Positions 22,670 to 34,649 of a stretch of 64,000 nt of DNA are shown piece by piece. Source of the DNA: Ophiostoma sp. CBS 140.51 (taxonomy: Eukaryota > Ascomycota > Sordariomycetes > Ophiostomatales > Ophiostomataceae); contig JANSLP010000034.1 in the NCBI GenBank assembly GCA_029298735.1, forward strand, positions 1 to 64,000, in the 5' to 3' direction. The notes beneath the pieces are model-generated. The model did no database searches. It had not been told where the DNA came from and saw only the letters and a program-made list of their open reading frames with translations. The stretch's first letter is position 1. The number at the start of each line of letters is the position of its first letter. The translations under genes and the position numbers were made by a program.

Positions 22670-23331
22670 TGTGGTGTGTGTGAGAGAGCGGAGAATATTC
22701 AATTGAATCGATCGGGCTTGAATTGGAGTGGACAGTCGTCGTGGTCGCCTGTGTCGCCGGAGCCGATGCCGTGTCGTGATAGTTCAATGGCTTCGATTTT
22801 CCTAGGAGGTCTTCTTCTGGTTCCCGCAGCGCTACAGCCAGTCTCGCGAATAGCAAGCGAGGTAAACTGGGCACCTGTGGTAAGCAAAAAAGATGTTCCG
22901 GCGCTGCTGTTTTTTCGGTCCGTCCGCTAGAGTCTCTTCTTCACGGCGCTCGTCTCCTCGTAAATCCCTCTTTTCCGCCCTGCCAAAGGTCCGCTAAACC
23001 GCCTAAACGCCCCCGCTCCACCCAAAACACTGGTGAAGGACACTCACGTGACTAGCTGCCGGGAACAACCGCTAATCCGAGGGAAGAGCTGTCGGAATCT
23101 TCGTTTTCCCTGCCAGAAGATCGCGAAACCTTTTCAGAGAGCGTCACTTTCCACCCAACCACAGCCTTCTCTTCCCCACCACCACCCGCATACCATAGTT
23201 CAATTGTCGTCCATCGCCTTGGATTTCAATTGCTCTTCCAGTCTACGAGAACCTTTCACCCTTCTCGTACACCGTCTCCTCGACTCTCTCAACCCCCTTT
23301 TCGGTTCCGTTGTTCCGCAAATTTTTTCAAC
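22670..23331. promoter_or_regulatory. bidirectional promoter of two OXPHOS genes
   Basis: These 662 bp separate the NDUFS4 and ATP synthase f start codons. An ATTGG (CCAAT on the other strand, a HAP-complex core) lies near 22,720, and a CT-rich leader precedes the ATP synthase ATG. Shared control is an inference from the arrangement. Confidence 0.4.
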
Positions 23332-24219
23332 ATGAGCTACATCACTCGCCGGGCGCTTTCCACGCTCATTCCCCCCAAGGTTCGTTCAATTCGGTCGGAG
23401 GTGTCGGTCAAAAGTACGGACAATCATATTAACACGTTTTCTCGCAGGTTGCTTCGCCCAAGGTACGTTTCGATATGCGATGAACGGCTCGGTTATAGAC
23501 GTGGAAGAGAACGCGCGACTTTTGGCCCTTCTCGCGGTAACCGCCACCACGAATGATCGAACCCCCGGGCTCTCGACGACACTCGACGACTCATCGACTA
23601 CGATCAGAAAACTACGAGAAGAGCCGGGTTGTCGGCAGATTCGGCGTGTGTTGATCTTAACAACAGTCAACACCGGCAATATCAACATTGAAGAGCATTG
23701 GGATGGAGGACGACCGGGACCGAGCCGAACGAATGACGTGACAACCCACGAGAAACAAAGGACAGAAAACACTAACGACTCAAACAGGCCATTGGCGCTG
23801 CTCCCGATGCTGTCCGCATGCAGCGCGTTGTGAACTTCTACGAGAAGCTGCCCCGTGGCCCGGCCCCCGAGGTCAAGGCTAAGGGTCTTCTCGGCCGCTA
23901 CCAGGCCAAGCACTTTGGCAAGAACACCAGCGCCAAGCGTACGTCCCCCGTTTCCCGAGGAGATGAGCAAGAGCATTTATGCTACTTGGCTTTCAAGTTT
24001 GCTGTCAAGTTGTCGTCGACACGTTGTACTAACTTCTCTCTAGCCATCATCCAGGTTGTTGCCGGTCTGATCATCATCGGCTACGCCCAGCAGTACTACT
24101 TCCACCTGCGTACGTTCTTCCCCACAATCGGTGCCAGCGCTTGAGGCCGATGTTCTGCCGTCTTTTATCTCATGACATACTAACATATTCTAGGCCACCA
24201 CAAGAACAACGCCCACTAA
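23332..24219 (+). CDS. ATP17: mitochondrial F1Fo-ATP synthase subunit f
   Basis: Five exons, 23332-23379, 23448-23462, 23788-23938, 24044-24109 and 24194-24219, give 101 residues, the size of the yeast Atp17 precursor. The protein reads MSYITRRALSTLIPPK, then VASPK from a 15-nt microexon, then AIGAAPDAVRMQRVVNFYEKLPRGPAPEVKAKGLLGRYQAKHFGK, a single TM segment (PIIQVVAGLIIIGYAQQYYF) and the tail HLRHHKNNAH. Subunit f is a small membrane subunit of the Fo sector and stator base. Including the microexon keeps the frame and rebuilds the conserved PPKVASP segment; skipping it also keeps the frame but deletes five residues. Introns 1-4 are 68, 325, 105 and 84 nt, so introns outweigh coding sequence. 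It is divergent from NDUFS4. Confidence 0.93.
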
Positions 24220-25890
24220 GCGGCGTCTTACTTGAACTAAAAAGAAGGCTGGAGCTCGGGTTTGGCTGGAGCAAATGTGGTTTTCTGCCGAGCCTCCGTT
24301 CCGTTGTACATATATCTTGTGTTGCCAAATAGAGAGTTGAAGATTGTGGGAACACCCGCGAGCGGCTTTCGTCTGCATCTGCGTGCTGCGTGCCATACAA
24401 TCATATCATTTCATTTGTATCATGATGCTAATGCTATCATATCAAAACGTGACCAGTCTAACCTAACAGTTTGTGACGAAGTTTGGAAGCAGAACATGCT
24501 CCTATGAGCATAATGTCAAATCTTTCAGCCTCGGCCTCATAAGAGCTACCGTAGACAACTCATATATCGGAGCACCCAATATTACGGTGTAGAGTTTGAA
24601 CATCACATTCCCTTCTATCATAATGCAACTGAATGACGCATCGGTCACGCCGTGAATCACATGTAGGCAGCAGCTCGCAAAAGCAAACCATATACGTAAA
24701 TTCGCTTATTGTCGCAGCCAAGAAGTGTTTGTTCCTGATCTTCCTTGAGATCTGGTGGCGAAGTTGGCCGCAGCTGTGCCTGAAACGGTTTCTGGCATAT
24801 GCACAGTGAAGACAGACTCATGTTAAGAGCGATGAGCACTCTAGGGAAACATGAGCGGGATCTGATATGTATTGTCCACGGCAGGCGCAATCGTGTATTG
24901 ATACCGTCAGCTATCATATCCAGGCACGGCAGCGTGATTCACCCACCGGCTGGTGCTGTGCCTGAGCTGAGCTAGGTCGTTCCTTCCTCTGTTTTCATGT
25001 CATTTCTTGCTTCCCGCCCTGTCGCTCCTTCCCTCTCGTCCTGGGTCGCGATACGGAGCTAAGCCTAAATTAGCTAGTATTTACCTCCAGCCAATCAGAG
25101 CACCCAACGGCGCCAAAGCAGCACCAAAGCAACCCGGCACCCAGCACCCAAGGCAGGTCCCCCTTCCTTCCCTTTTGCTCTCTGTCCAGTAGGAAAAAAC
25201 GAAGGCAGCCAAAGAGACCCCAGCCGCATTTTCGACATCCTCGCTTTCTCTTCATCTTCTCCTCCGCACATCATCACGGGCTGTTACTCTGCTCTCCCTC
25301 CGCCAGCGACACTCTTCACTTTCGCATCAGACGCGACGAGCCTTCCCGGTCACAGGAACGCCGAGCTCCGCCCACCCCCCCAGCCAGCTTTGTTGCATCA
25401 TCTCGCAAAACCAACCCCGACGCTGCGTTTTCTCACCACAAAAGGGACCCAAAAGACCCAGCGACCCAAACACCTAGCCCAAGTAAGAAAACGCCCCCCT
25501 AGCCTGTCCGCTTCAACAGCTTGACCAACGTGACGTCTGCTGTCTTTTTCCTTTCATCCTTTTGTCTACAAAGAGTCTACAAAGGGCCTCACACGACTCA
25601 CACTTTTTTTTCTCTCTTGCTGTACAGCTCAAGCTCTTTTGATCTTTGATCCACTGCCCTGCGTCAACGAATCGATTCGCTTTTTTCCCGAAAAATCGTG
25701 AACACCGAGACGGAAAATCTTCGCATCCTGACCGCTTCGACCGCTTCGATACGCATTCCCGGCGACGACAACCGTTTCAAACAAGGCTCCAAAATCACCT
25801 TCTGCTCCCCGTGGAATTGGTGACTCGGAAAGCTGTCCCGCATACGGTCACCTCCTCTTTCCACCACATATTGCGAGCCAAGCGCATCGT
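24220..25890. other. 1.67-kb intergenic region with long 5' leader
   Basis: No gene is supported; the 86-codon minus-strand frame at 24,657-24,917 has no recognisable features. The right 800 bp are rich in CCC, CT and TTTT runs and are probably the promoter and leader of the downstream large gene. A possible 5'-UTR intron runs from GTAAGA at 25483 to a TGTACAG acceptor at 25627; this is an inference. Confidence 0.45.
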
Positions 25891-28800
25891 ATGATGGCTG
25901 CTGAGATCAATGAATCTACACCCGTTGAAGCTCCCGCCATCTCCGAACCCGAGCCCGTAAGTTCTGGCGGGCTTACAGTTATATGCTTGTTTCCCGAGAT
26001 CCCCACTAACCGGCATCTTTCCCCTCTAGCAGGCCTCCAAGAACAACGACTTGCACAATGGCGGCTCAAACCCGCCTTCTGTGAACGGCACGGCCACATC
26101 CGGCTCCCCAGACGAACTATCGAACAAACACATCGCCGATATTGTTGACGACCTCGTAAACTCTGCGGAGCCGAGCATTAGTGGGGGATCGGATACGGAG
26201 ACTTCAAGGGTCGACGGGGCAAAGAACAAAGATGGAGACGACAAGGGACACGTGCGGACGTCGTCCACGGCGAGAAAGCCCACCACATTCAAATCGGTCT
26301 CGGTCAACAAGACGTTCCTTGCGGCCAAGGCTGCTGGTACGGCCGGCGTCGCCAAACCTGGTGACAAGGCCTCGCCGACCTTGGCCGTTGCTTCTCTCAC
26401 CTCGGCTTCGTCCGCGTCAGCTCGCCCCAGACTCGTGGCCAAGACTGGCCTTGTTAAGGGTTCCGGTGCCAACGGACGGCCAGCTGCCGCTCCGGATCCG
26501 AATGCTGTCTGGAACAAAAACAGACGTAAGTCAGGACCATACTTTTCCAGAATGAGCCCGGTATACTGACAGACTTCTAGCTATCGCTCCCCCGGAACCG
26601 CGCAAGCTTACCGATGAAGAATTGAAGAAGTACGGAATCCACATTTCGACTCGTCTTCAGCAGGACGACGATGCCAAAGGCCAGGCGAACTGGGCAGACA
26701 TCGACGACGACGATGAAGACTGGGCACCCGAAGAGATTACCTGGACCGACGGCACAAAGTCCACCATTCCGCACCACGACGAAATGCAGCCGTCCCCGCA
26801 ACCGCAATCTCTCCAGCCGGATATGTCCCGCTCGCAGTCGGTTTACCATCCTCCAAGCCACCCCCATCCACAGCCACTTCAGCCCCAACAACATTCGTCA
26901 GCACTTGCTTCTCATCCTTCGCCAATCGCTCATCCATCCTCTCTTTCGAAGGAGGTTGATACCACCGAGAAGCCAAAGTCGCCTGCTCCGACAGGCGTGA
27001 GAGCTGGTGGCCTGCCCTCCGGCAGAGGCCTGATCCTGAAGGGAGCACCCGAGAAGCCCACCCTCGTCGCGAAGCCCCCTGCCCCGCCAACTCCAGTCAA
27101 GTCGCCATGGGCTTCTTTGCCACCCGTCGACAAGGCATCCCCGGTCACCATGGACCTGCCTCCCGCGATCGGTAGCTCGCGTCTACCGTACCAGCATTCG
27201 CAGTTCCACCAGTACCCACCAAGAGACATGTACGGTGGCCCCCCGCGAGGCGCGACGCCGCCTCCCGCTCCATTTAAGGAAATTGCTGCCGACGACTTCA
27301 GCCGTGGTGGCTTTAGGGATAGCCACCCCTATGCCAACCGCGAGCTGTACAACTCGCAATCTGGCCGTATGGAGCCCGTGACTGATCGTCGTGGCAGCAT
27401 GCACAGAGGCGACATGCACCACAGACAGCACCCGTCGCAACTCTTGCAGCGTGGTGGTCCGGATCAGCAGCCCGAGCCATCTGCCGCATTCCAGACGCAT
27501 CATCGGTCGGCTCAGGAAGGTCCTTATGGCAGACGTAGGAACTCGTCCAATGTCAGCGGCGGAAGCGGCGGCTTTATGCAGCGTCTCGGTAGGCCGCATG
27601 ACCAGCATGTTCCTCCCGAGCTCCTGCATGCCCAACAGCCCTCTCTCGCAGGCAGAAGCGATAGCCCCGCTTCGCCCAGAAACTACTCTCCGTCCGGCAC
27701 GCGGTCGTGGCAACAACGTGGCTCGCCTGCTGCTACCTTTGCATCTATGCATTCGAGTAATCCTCAGGCCAACGCCCCGGCAGGCTCTGGGCCGCCCAGT
27801 GCCGGTCCGCCCAATGCTGGTCCCCCTGTGCAGCAAGGCGTGCCACCAGCTGCCGCTCCTGCCAGTATCGAGGACGAACTTGAGATCCAAAAGAAGATCA
27901 TGCGAGAGCGGCGCGAACTGGCCAAGAAGAGACGCCTGGAGGAGGAAGAACGTGAAGAGGCTGCCAAACGAGAGCGCATCCGGCTCAAGCTGGAAGCCAT
28001 GGGTCCTGCCCCCGAGCGGAAGAGCGCCAAGAAGGAGCCTTCCAAGGACGAACCGGCATCGACACCGACAACTACTTCTGCTGTCCCTGTGACACCTGTG
28101 CAAGCAAACGCCCAGCTGAGCTCTCCCGGCGGCGACGCCACGACTGATGGAGGAGGGCAAGACAACAGCCGTCCTCCGCAGCCCGCAGCAACCCGCGCCG
28201 ATGGCTCTGCGAACCCAGACGCTCCCCACGGCCAGTCTCAGCAGCAACCGCAATCGTGGCAGAGCCCGGCCCCGCCTCAGACCGAGCGCATTGCCTCTTG
28301 GGGCAGCTCGAACCAGTCCGCCCGCAATGTTTGGGGCTCACCTAACAACCGGAGCCTCGGCAACGGTACGTTCACGTCTGACCTCGGTCCTATCGGCCCA
28401 CCGTCTGCGCAGAAGAACAATGCCGCCGCCCCCTCCATTGCACCCATTGGCCCGCCCAAGTCAACTGTGGTCCTCCCACCACCACCACCCCCTCCGGCTG
28501 CCGTCCAGAGACCGGCACCCCGTTCCGCGGTGGCTCAACAGGCTACAGGCGGCGCTGGCGGTAGCTCGGCCGAAGTCGCACGGAGCGCCTGGGCCAGCGC
28601 TGTCAAGGCCAGCGACGAGACCCACTTTGCACAGCAAAAGGCTCACCGCGCCGAGCAGCAGCGCGAGGCCGAGGCTCGTGGTCTGGGTCTGAAGGACATT
28701 CGTCCGACCATCAAGGATACGTGGCTCCCTACTCGCATGAGCGAGGACGGCAACCGTGTCGAGGACAGAAGCAACCAGTCGGTTGTGCACCGCCCCGGTA

Positions 28801-29918
28801 CTACGGTCGGCGGAAGCAGCAGCCCTGGCTCTACCATTCACTCGTCCAGACCGTCACGATTCTTCCCGACCCGCGATGTCCGCCTGGAGGACGCCGTTGC
28901 AGCTGCCCAAGAATCAGCTCCCGGCGGAACCTCAACGATTGGCAGAAACAGCCACGAACGCCCCGGCTCGCCTTCGCCGCCGCCTCCTGATATGGACGGT
29001 CACCCGGCCTTCGATGGCGATGCCGCCCACCCGCACGTCTCTCTCCCACGGCCGCAGATTGTAGTACGGCTGCCACCCAAAGACGGTGCGGCTTCTGCTG
29101 CTGCTGATCACACCACTGCTGCCGGATCTCACGCAAAGAATGCCCAGTCGCGCAACGCCACTTCGCATGCCCACGACTCTCAGCCAACACCCACGGACGG
29201 TGCCTCATGGCAAGCCAAGTTTAACAACTTGTTCGATCGTAAGCCTGCCGCCGCACCCCCAGCAAAGCCAGCTGGACGGCCCGACTTCCAGAACCGCAAC
29301 AACAATAGCAGCAGCAACACCGAGAACGTGCACCCTGCATCGTCCAGAGCGGCTCCTCCGAGAAATGTCAAGCCGGCTCCTAAGGAGCCCTTCACGACCC
29401 GTCTCATGGCCGAAGACTGCTTTGAGAGACAGGAGATGGGCTCACTGCCTCCGGTCCACTTGCCCAACAAGGTCCCCGAGCTTGCATGGACCCCAGCTGC
29501 CGTGCCGAAGCCCCTCGCCAGACGCTTCCTCATTGCCACCGCCACCAGCGGTGATCATGAGGGCTTCCTAAAGGACTACTTTGGTGTGCCCCATACCGTC
29601 AGCATCCACTTCCCGGGTATGGCAGGTAGCGGCAAGTCTGTCAACCTACCGACGCCGCGCACGAATAGCAACTCGCGCCGCTCCAACAATTACGGACGGA
29701 GCGGCAGTGGCCGCTCTCATCGGGGCGGTGGAAACAAGAACCGCGACGCGTCTAGCACCCACTCCGGCTCCCACGGCAACAACGACAAGACCACCCCGCC
29801 CAGCACCCGGCAGGGCTCGTCCAGTGGCCGGTCTCGTGGCGGCGGCGGCGGCGGCAGCAGTATGCGTCACCGTTCAGAGAACTGGTCTCGCGGCACGCCT
29901 GCGCCGGTTCAGACTTGA
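25891..29918 (+). CDS. large intrinsically disordered fungal protein, function unknown
   Basis: Three exons, 25891-25956, 26030-26525 and 26581-29918, give 1,299 residues (1,298 with the alternative acceptor at 26033). Low-complexity Pro/Ser/Gln/Ala sequence dominates. Conserved-looking islands are an N-terminal SNKHIADIVDDLVNSAEPSISG, then WNKNRPIAPPEPRKLTDEELKKYGIH, and an acidic block with WADIDDDDEDWAPEEITW just after it. A charged coiled-coil segment (LEIQKKIMRERRELAKKRRLEEEEREEAAKRE) lies near residues 665-700. RSAWASAVKASDETHF and PTIKDTWLPTRM follow near 895-945. The tail is rich in Arg, Gly, Ser and Asn. Such composition suits an RNA- or translation-associated scaffold, but I recognise no domain and assign no function. 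Splice sites are standard and phases agree. Confidence 0.85.
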
Positions 29919-31238
29919 GTCAAAAGGTCGATATTTTTTGAACGGTCCGACTTTTTTGAGAGGTTGTAATTTTGGCCCTTTGGAGTGCTTTCCATTTTTC
30001 TCACCAAACAAGCTATTCTGTGTTGATTTTAGGTCATCACGAATCGAGCCAGACTTTGTGACTACGTGAGCAGAGGATAGATGAGTTTTGTCTTTATCCA
30101 GTCACACCATCGCCTTTCGTCTCCTGAGTCCGAGTCGTCTTTTTTGCTGCTCAGCTTGTTCTTTTTAACTATTTTATTTTAAAACACCCTCGACGACGCC
30201 CTACATGATATTTGCTCATGCTTGGGCTCTCGAAACTCTTGTACTACAAACTTCTTCATCGCTATTACTCTTTTTATTTTTTAAGCAAGCACCTTATTTT
30301 TATTTTTCTCATCGTGGACCACCCGTTTTTGCTACCTCTCTATTTTTCCAACCTTGACCTCTTTTTTTATGCATATTCTATTCTACGCTGTGGTATGCTT
30401 GGGCCTCCTGCCGAACTCCAATTCTTGATTGTATTTTTGTTGATGCTATTTGGGCTCTCACAATCTGGTGCTCTTGACCCGAAATCCCCTCACTCTTGTT
30501 CCACTATCGGCTTTTTTCTCCACCTCGACATTCTTCTATCGATGTTCTTTACGTTACGATCGACGCCCGGCACATTTTTGCTTCAGTAACATGTGCCTAC
30601 GAGACGAGACAAACAGAAACGAAAGACGACAGACACGAAAAGACCCCGGTTCGGAACAAAACATATGAGAGAGGCTCACTACAGCGGCTCTATATATACG
30701 GATGGGACGGACAAAAGGGTCGAGGGCAGGGCGAGCGTTCGATTTGGTCGGACGCTCTTGCGAACGGAACGACGGTTTTCGGGAAATGCGAATGCGAATG
30801 CGTCGCACCTCAGGCCGAGTGTGGCCGCGAGGGAAGTTATGGAAACTGGGACTGGAAAGAAGCAAAAACAGAAAGAAGCGGCCATGTCTCGAAATTTTGT
30901 CCTTTTTGTGGCCTGCCTGCTTTTTTCGATATATCAAAACATATGATATCACGGGGGTATGGTTATGGAAACATATAAACAAGGACAAAAAGGGTAGACA
31001 CTGCCTTTTTTTTTGAGTTCTTTACTAAGGTTATCATAACATGGGAACTGGAATGGAAGGATTGATAATGGAAAGGAGAGCCTATACCAACGAATAATAA
31101 TAAAAACGAGAAAAAGTTCTACTGATAACAACTAACCGTAGAGATGCATTGTGTTGTGAATGCTGTCTTTAAAGTTGATTGTGTCCATGAGCATAGAAGT
31201 AAACAAGTTCAGGGGCTTTTTTACTATATTTATTCTCT

Positions 31239-31340
31239 CATATTTGCTTTTTTGTTTGTTTGTCCACCGGAAGATTGTTTTTATCATGTACAATGTATGC
31301 GCAATGTTATTTATGGAATGAATATAAAATAAAACTAAAC
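31239..31340 (+). repeat. left arm of a 102-nt inverted repeat
   Basis: This arm matches the reverse complement of 31397-31498 at 98 of 102 positions without gaps. The four differences (positions 31242, 31272, 31335 and 31336) are all transitions. The arm ends in an A-rich AATATAAAATAAAA stretch resembling a fungal polyadenylation region. The loop between arms is 56 nt. No target-site duplication is visible at the outer ends. Confidence 0.95.
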
Positions 31341-31396
31341 GACTGAACGCGACAATATTTGAGTTAGATCACCAAACACTGACGTAGTCTGTTGAG

Positions 31397-31498
31397 GTTT
31401 GATTTTATTTTATATTCATTCCATAAATAACATTGCGCATACATTGTACATGATAAAAACAATCCTCCGGTGGACAAACAAACAAAAAAGCAAACATG
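31397..31498 (-). repeat. right arm of the inverted repeat, in the MCM6 3' flank
   Basis: This is the minus-strand copy of the left arm. It begins 127 bp beyond the MCM6 stop codon, so it probably lies in the MCM6 3' untranslated region. Read on the minus strand it too ends in AATATAAAATAAAA. Each of the two converging genes therefore runs into the same sequence in the same orientation. Confidence 0.95.
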
Positions 31499-31624
31499 AA
31501 AATGTATATCAAAGAAGCACAAAATAATTGTCCCAGACCAGATAAGAAACTCCTGGACTCCCTCAACCGCCCCTCATACTCTCATATACCTTTTATTTGA
31601 TATTTTTTCCTTTCTCACACCCAA

Positions 31625-34600
31625 TTAAAACTCCTCAAAGGCACAGTTGGGGTGCAGCACATAGATAATCTGCTGGTTGGCCGTGGATGTCGATGCCGAG
31701 CCTTCGGCGGCAGTGTCGTCCTCGTCGGCCATGCCCTGGCCGCGGATCGCCATGAGAATGTTTTCCTTGACCATCTTCTTGAGGACCATGTGGACAAGCG
31801 CCTTTTCGCGGTGGTAGTCGTCCTCGGTGTCGAGCTCGGCTTCCTGCTGCTCAAGGTACCAGTTGGTGAGAGCATCGGCAGCGACACCCTCGCCAGGGCC
31901 AGACACTTCGTCGTCGCGCACGCGCTGGACAATGGCATTGACAATGGCAATGTACTTGTCGTAGGTGATGGCGACCTTGCGGCGGCCACTGGCTGTGGCA
32001 TCACCAGAGTGGTCCTCGCCGTCCATGGCGACATCGCTGTTGGGGTTGGGCGCGTTGGCAGCTTCGGCCAAAGCAGCGGCCTCAGCGGCCTCGTCAACGG
32101 CAGCGTCCTCCTCGTCCTCCTCGACCTCGACGTCGTCGTGCTCCACGGAAATAATGGACTGGCGCAGCAGGTTGTAGGCCTCCGTGACCATGTCGGGCGT
32201 GATTTCGTCGACACAGTTGGCCTTGGCAATGGCTTCCGACAGACGAATCATGGACTCGAGTTGGCGCACCGTGATGCGATACGAGTTCTTGCCGACACCG
32301 CCCTGCGCGTCATCGGCGCGCAGGTCGCGGTAGCGGTCGACAAGAAGCTGCTTGGCCTCGTCGGTGAATTCGGGTTGGAAGGTGCGGGCGAACTGGATGT
32401 AGCGCTGGAGCTGTTCCGTGGTAAACTCGGGCGTCACGGCCTCGTCGCGCAGCTGGTGAATGCCGACAATGTGTTCAGCAAGGCGGCGGTCGACGCTCTC
32501 GTTGCACTCGTCGAGAATGACAAAGAAGAGATCGAAACGAGACATGATGGGGGCGGACATGTTGATGTTGGCGCGGAGGGTGGCCTTGCGGTTGTAACGA
32601 CCGGCGACCGGGTTGGCAGCGGCTAGAATGGACGTGCGGGCATTCAGGGTGGCCTGGATACCGGCCTTGGCAATGGAAATGGTCTGCTGTTCCATGGCTT
32701 CGTGGATGGCAACCTGGTCACCAATGTCCATCTTGTCAAACTCGTCAATGCAGCAGATACCATTGTCCGCGAGCATCAGCGCACCGGCCTCAATGGTAAA
32801 CTCGCCCGTCTCCTCGTCCTTGACGACGGCAGCGGTCAAACCGGCGGCGGACGAGGCCTTGCCCGAAGTGTAGACGGCGCGGGGCGCAAAGCTGCAAATG
32901 TACTTGAGGAACTGGGACTTGGACGTCGAGGGGTCGCCGACGATGCAAATGTTGAGATCGCCACGCAGCTGCATGCCCTCCGCCGTGGACTTGTGCACAC
33001 CCGACACGAGCTGCAGCAACAGACCCTTCTTGACAATCTCGTGGCCATAGACCATGGGTGCAAGCGACTTGACGAGACGTGAGTAGATGTAGTCGGAGTG
33101 GACCATTTTGCGCAGGTCGTCGATCTCGGCCTTGGTGTAGGCACCGAGCACAGCCTCTTGTGCTTCCTGGGCAGTCATGAAGCCGTTGGCGGCGTTGCCA
33201 CCGGCCGTACCGTCGCGCACGGACGCTTGGGTCAGGGCAGCGACAATGTCGGCGCCCGAGGCGTCGGGACCGTTGGGGATGCTGCTGCTGCCACCAAGGC
33301 TGGTGGTATCGGGCAGGACCATGCAGGCCAAGAAGGCCATGCGGTACGTCAGATCACGCACACCCAGAGCCTTGAGGCCCGAGATACCAGAGCCGCCGGC
33401 GTCGTTACCAGCACGTGCGGCGTTGCGGTCATCGCGAATGGCCGTGGGGCGCACACCGGGCAGACCCAGCTGGCTGACATCGGGCACGACCATGAGCATG
33501 CCGTTGAAGATGCACTTCTCACCGGCCTTGGCGCGGTCAACCATCTCACCGCGCAGGATGACATCCATGGTGCGCGGCATGCTGCCTGTGGGGATCTCGC
33601 TGCTGTTCTCCTGGATACGGACTTTCTGCCAGTCGACAAACGTGCTCTGGCGGATGTCGAGCTGCCAGGCCTGGCGGTTTTGGCACACCGGGTTGGGGCA
33701 CTGGGTAGGCTCGGTGTAGCGGAAGGCCTGCTCGACGTTGGGGACGACGACTTTGCAGGCCGGGCAGGTGAAGGTGGCGAGGGACAGCTCGGGGCGGACC
33801 TCGGAGGTACGCGTGACTGTACCCGAAATACTCAGGAGCTGGCCAATGTTGGCGGCACGCAGAGCACGGATGCGTGACACAAGAGGCATGTTGTAGATGG
33901 CGACCGTGAACAGCTTGTCGGTCTGCTGGTTGCTGGTCTTGCTGCCCAAGTCGGCCGACTGCTGCGAGGCAGATCCTGCGTTGCTGGCGGCCGAGGTGGT
34001 GCGGTTGGTGGCTGAGGTAGTGCTCGAGGTAAGCTGGCGATGTTCGCGGAAGTAGTGCGGCTCGTACTTGGCAATCATGTTGTGTAGGCCGGCGTTGAGG
34101 TAGGGCAGCAGGCGGAAGTACATGCGCAGAGCAGCTTCGGAGAGCACGCCGTTGTTCCAGGACGTGAGGTGCTTAAAGTCGACATAGAACGTCGACAGCT
34201 GGTAGGTGCGCATGGCGTGGATCTGGGCGACGTAGAACTTGTCGGTGACGGCGGCGCTCGGCGTCTCGCCCGAAGGGGTGGGGTCCTCGATGAAGCTGAC
34301 GATGGTTAGCAACAAAATTGTACAGGAGGGGGTGTATTTGAATAGAGCGGTCTTACTCTTCGATGAACGACTCAAAGTATTGCTGCACGGCGAGACCAAT
34401 CTTGTCTTCGACGCGCGGGATAGGCTCGCCGTTGGTCCGCCGTATCCGCTGCGGGACCTTGTCGTCGGCGAAGCCCTCGCCCTCGTCGTCACTCATGGCA
34501 CCGCCGCCGACGCTCTCTGAAGGAGGACCGCGTGGCCGTGCCGATGACGAGCTGAGACCGCCAAAGCGGCGGGGTGTGGGTGCGGCCGAGGTGGCGCGCG

Positions 34601-34649
34601 AGGGGCCATCGGACATGGCGAAGCCGAAATCGCTGGACGGCGTAGCCAT
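31625..34649 (-). CDS. MCM6: replicative helicase subunit MCM6
   Basis: Two exons, 34649-34357 and 34295-31625, give 987 residues. Residues 1-70 are a Ser/Pro/Arg-rich tail. The N-terminal domain holds a C4 zinc finger (Cys275, 278, 297, 302). The AAA+ core carries Walker A GDPSTSKS at 551-558, Walker B CIDEFD at about 613-618, and the arginine-finger segment MSRFDLFF. The run GTVTRTSEVRPEL and SQLGLPGVRP identify MCM6 rather than another MCM. It is one of six subunits of the CMG helicase that licenses origins and unwinds DNA. The intron (GTAAGA to GTCAG, branch CTAAC) duplicates a short FIE motif across the junction (SFIEDFIEDP). The promoter holds a cluster of MluI boxes, and RNH203 lies just upstream in tandem. 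Confidence 0.95.

Larger units (their letters stand above)
29919..31624. other. 1.7-kb convergent intergenic region with foldback
   Basis: This region lies between the stop codons of the disordered-protein gene and MCM6. The first 1.3 kb are T-rich with several small open frames (for example 30,212-30,589) that show no family features. The right part contains the 260-bp foldback listed separately. No protein gene is supported. Confidence 0.5.

Noticed and set aside
24657..24917. 86-codon minus-strand frame
   Set aside because: There is no recognisable domain or convincing promoter, and it lies in AT-rich intergenic DNA.
30212..30589. 125-codon plus-strand frame with hydrophobic Phe/Leu/Tyr-rich sequence
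   Set aside because: It is the expected translation of T-rich noncoding DNA; no start context, homology or splice partner is evident.
31652..32626. 324-codon plus-strand frame and neighbours opposite MCM6
   Set aside because: These are complements of GC-rich MCM6 coding sequence with Val/Gly/Leu-rich nonsense composition.
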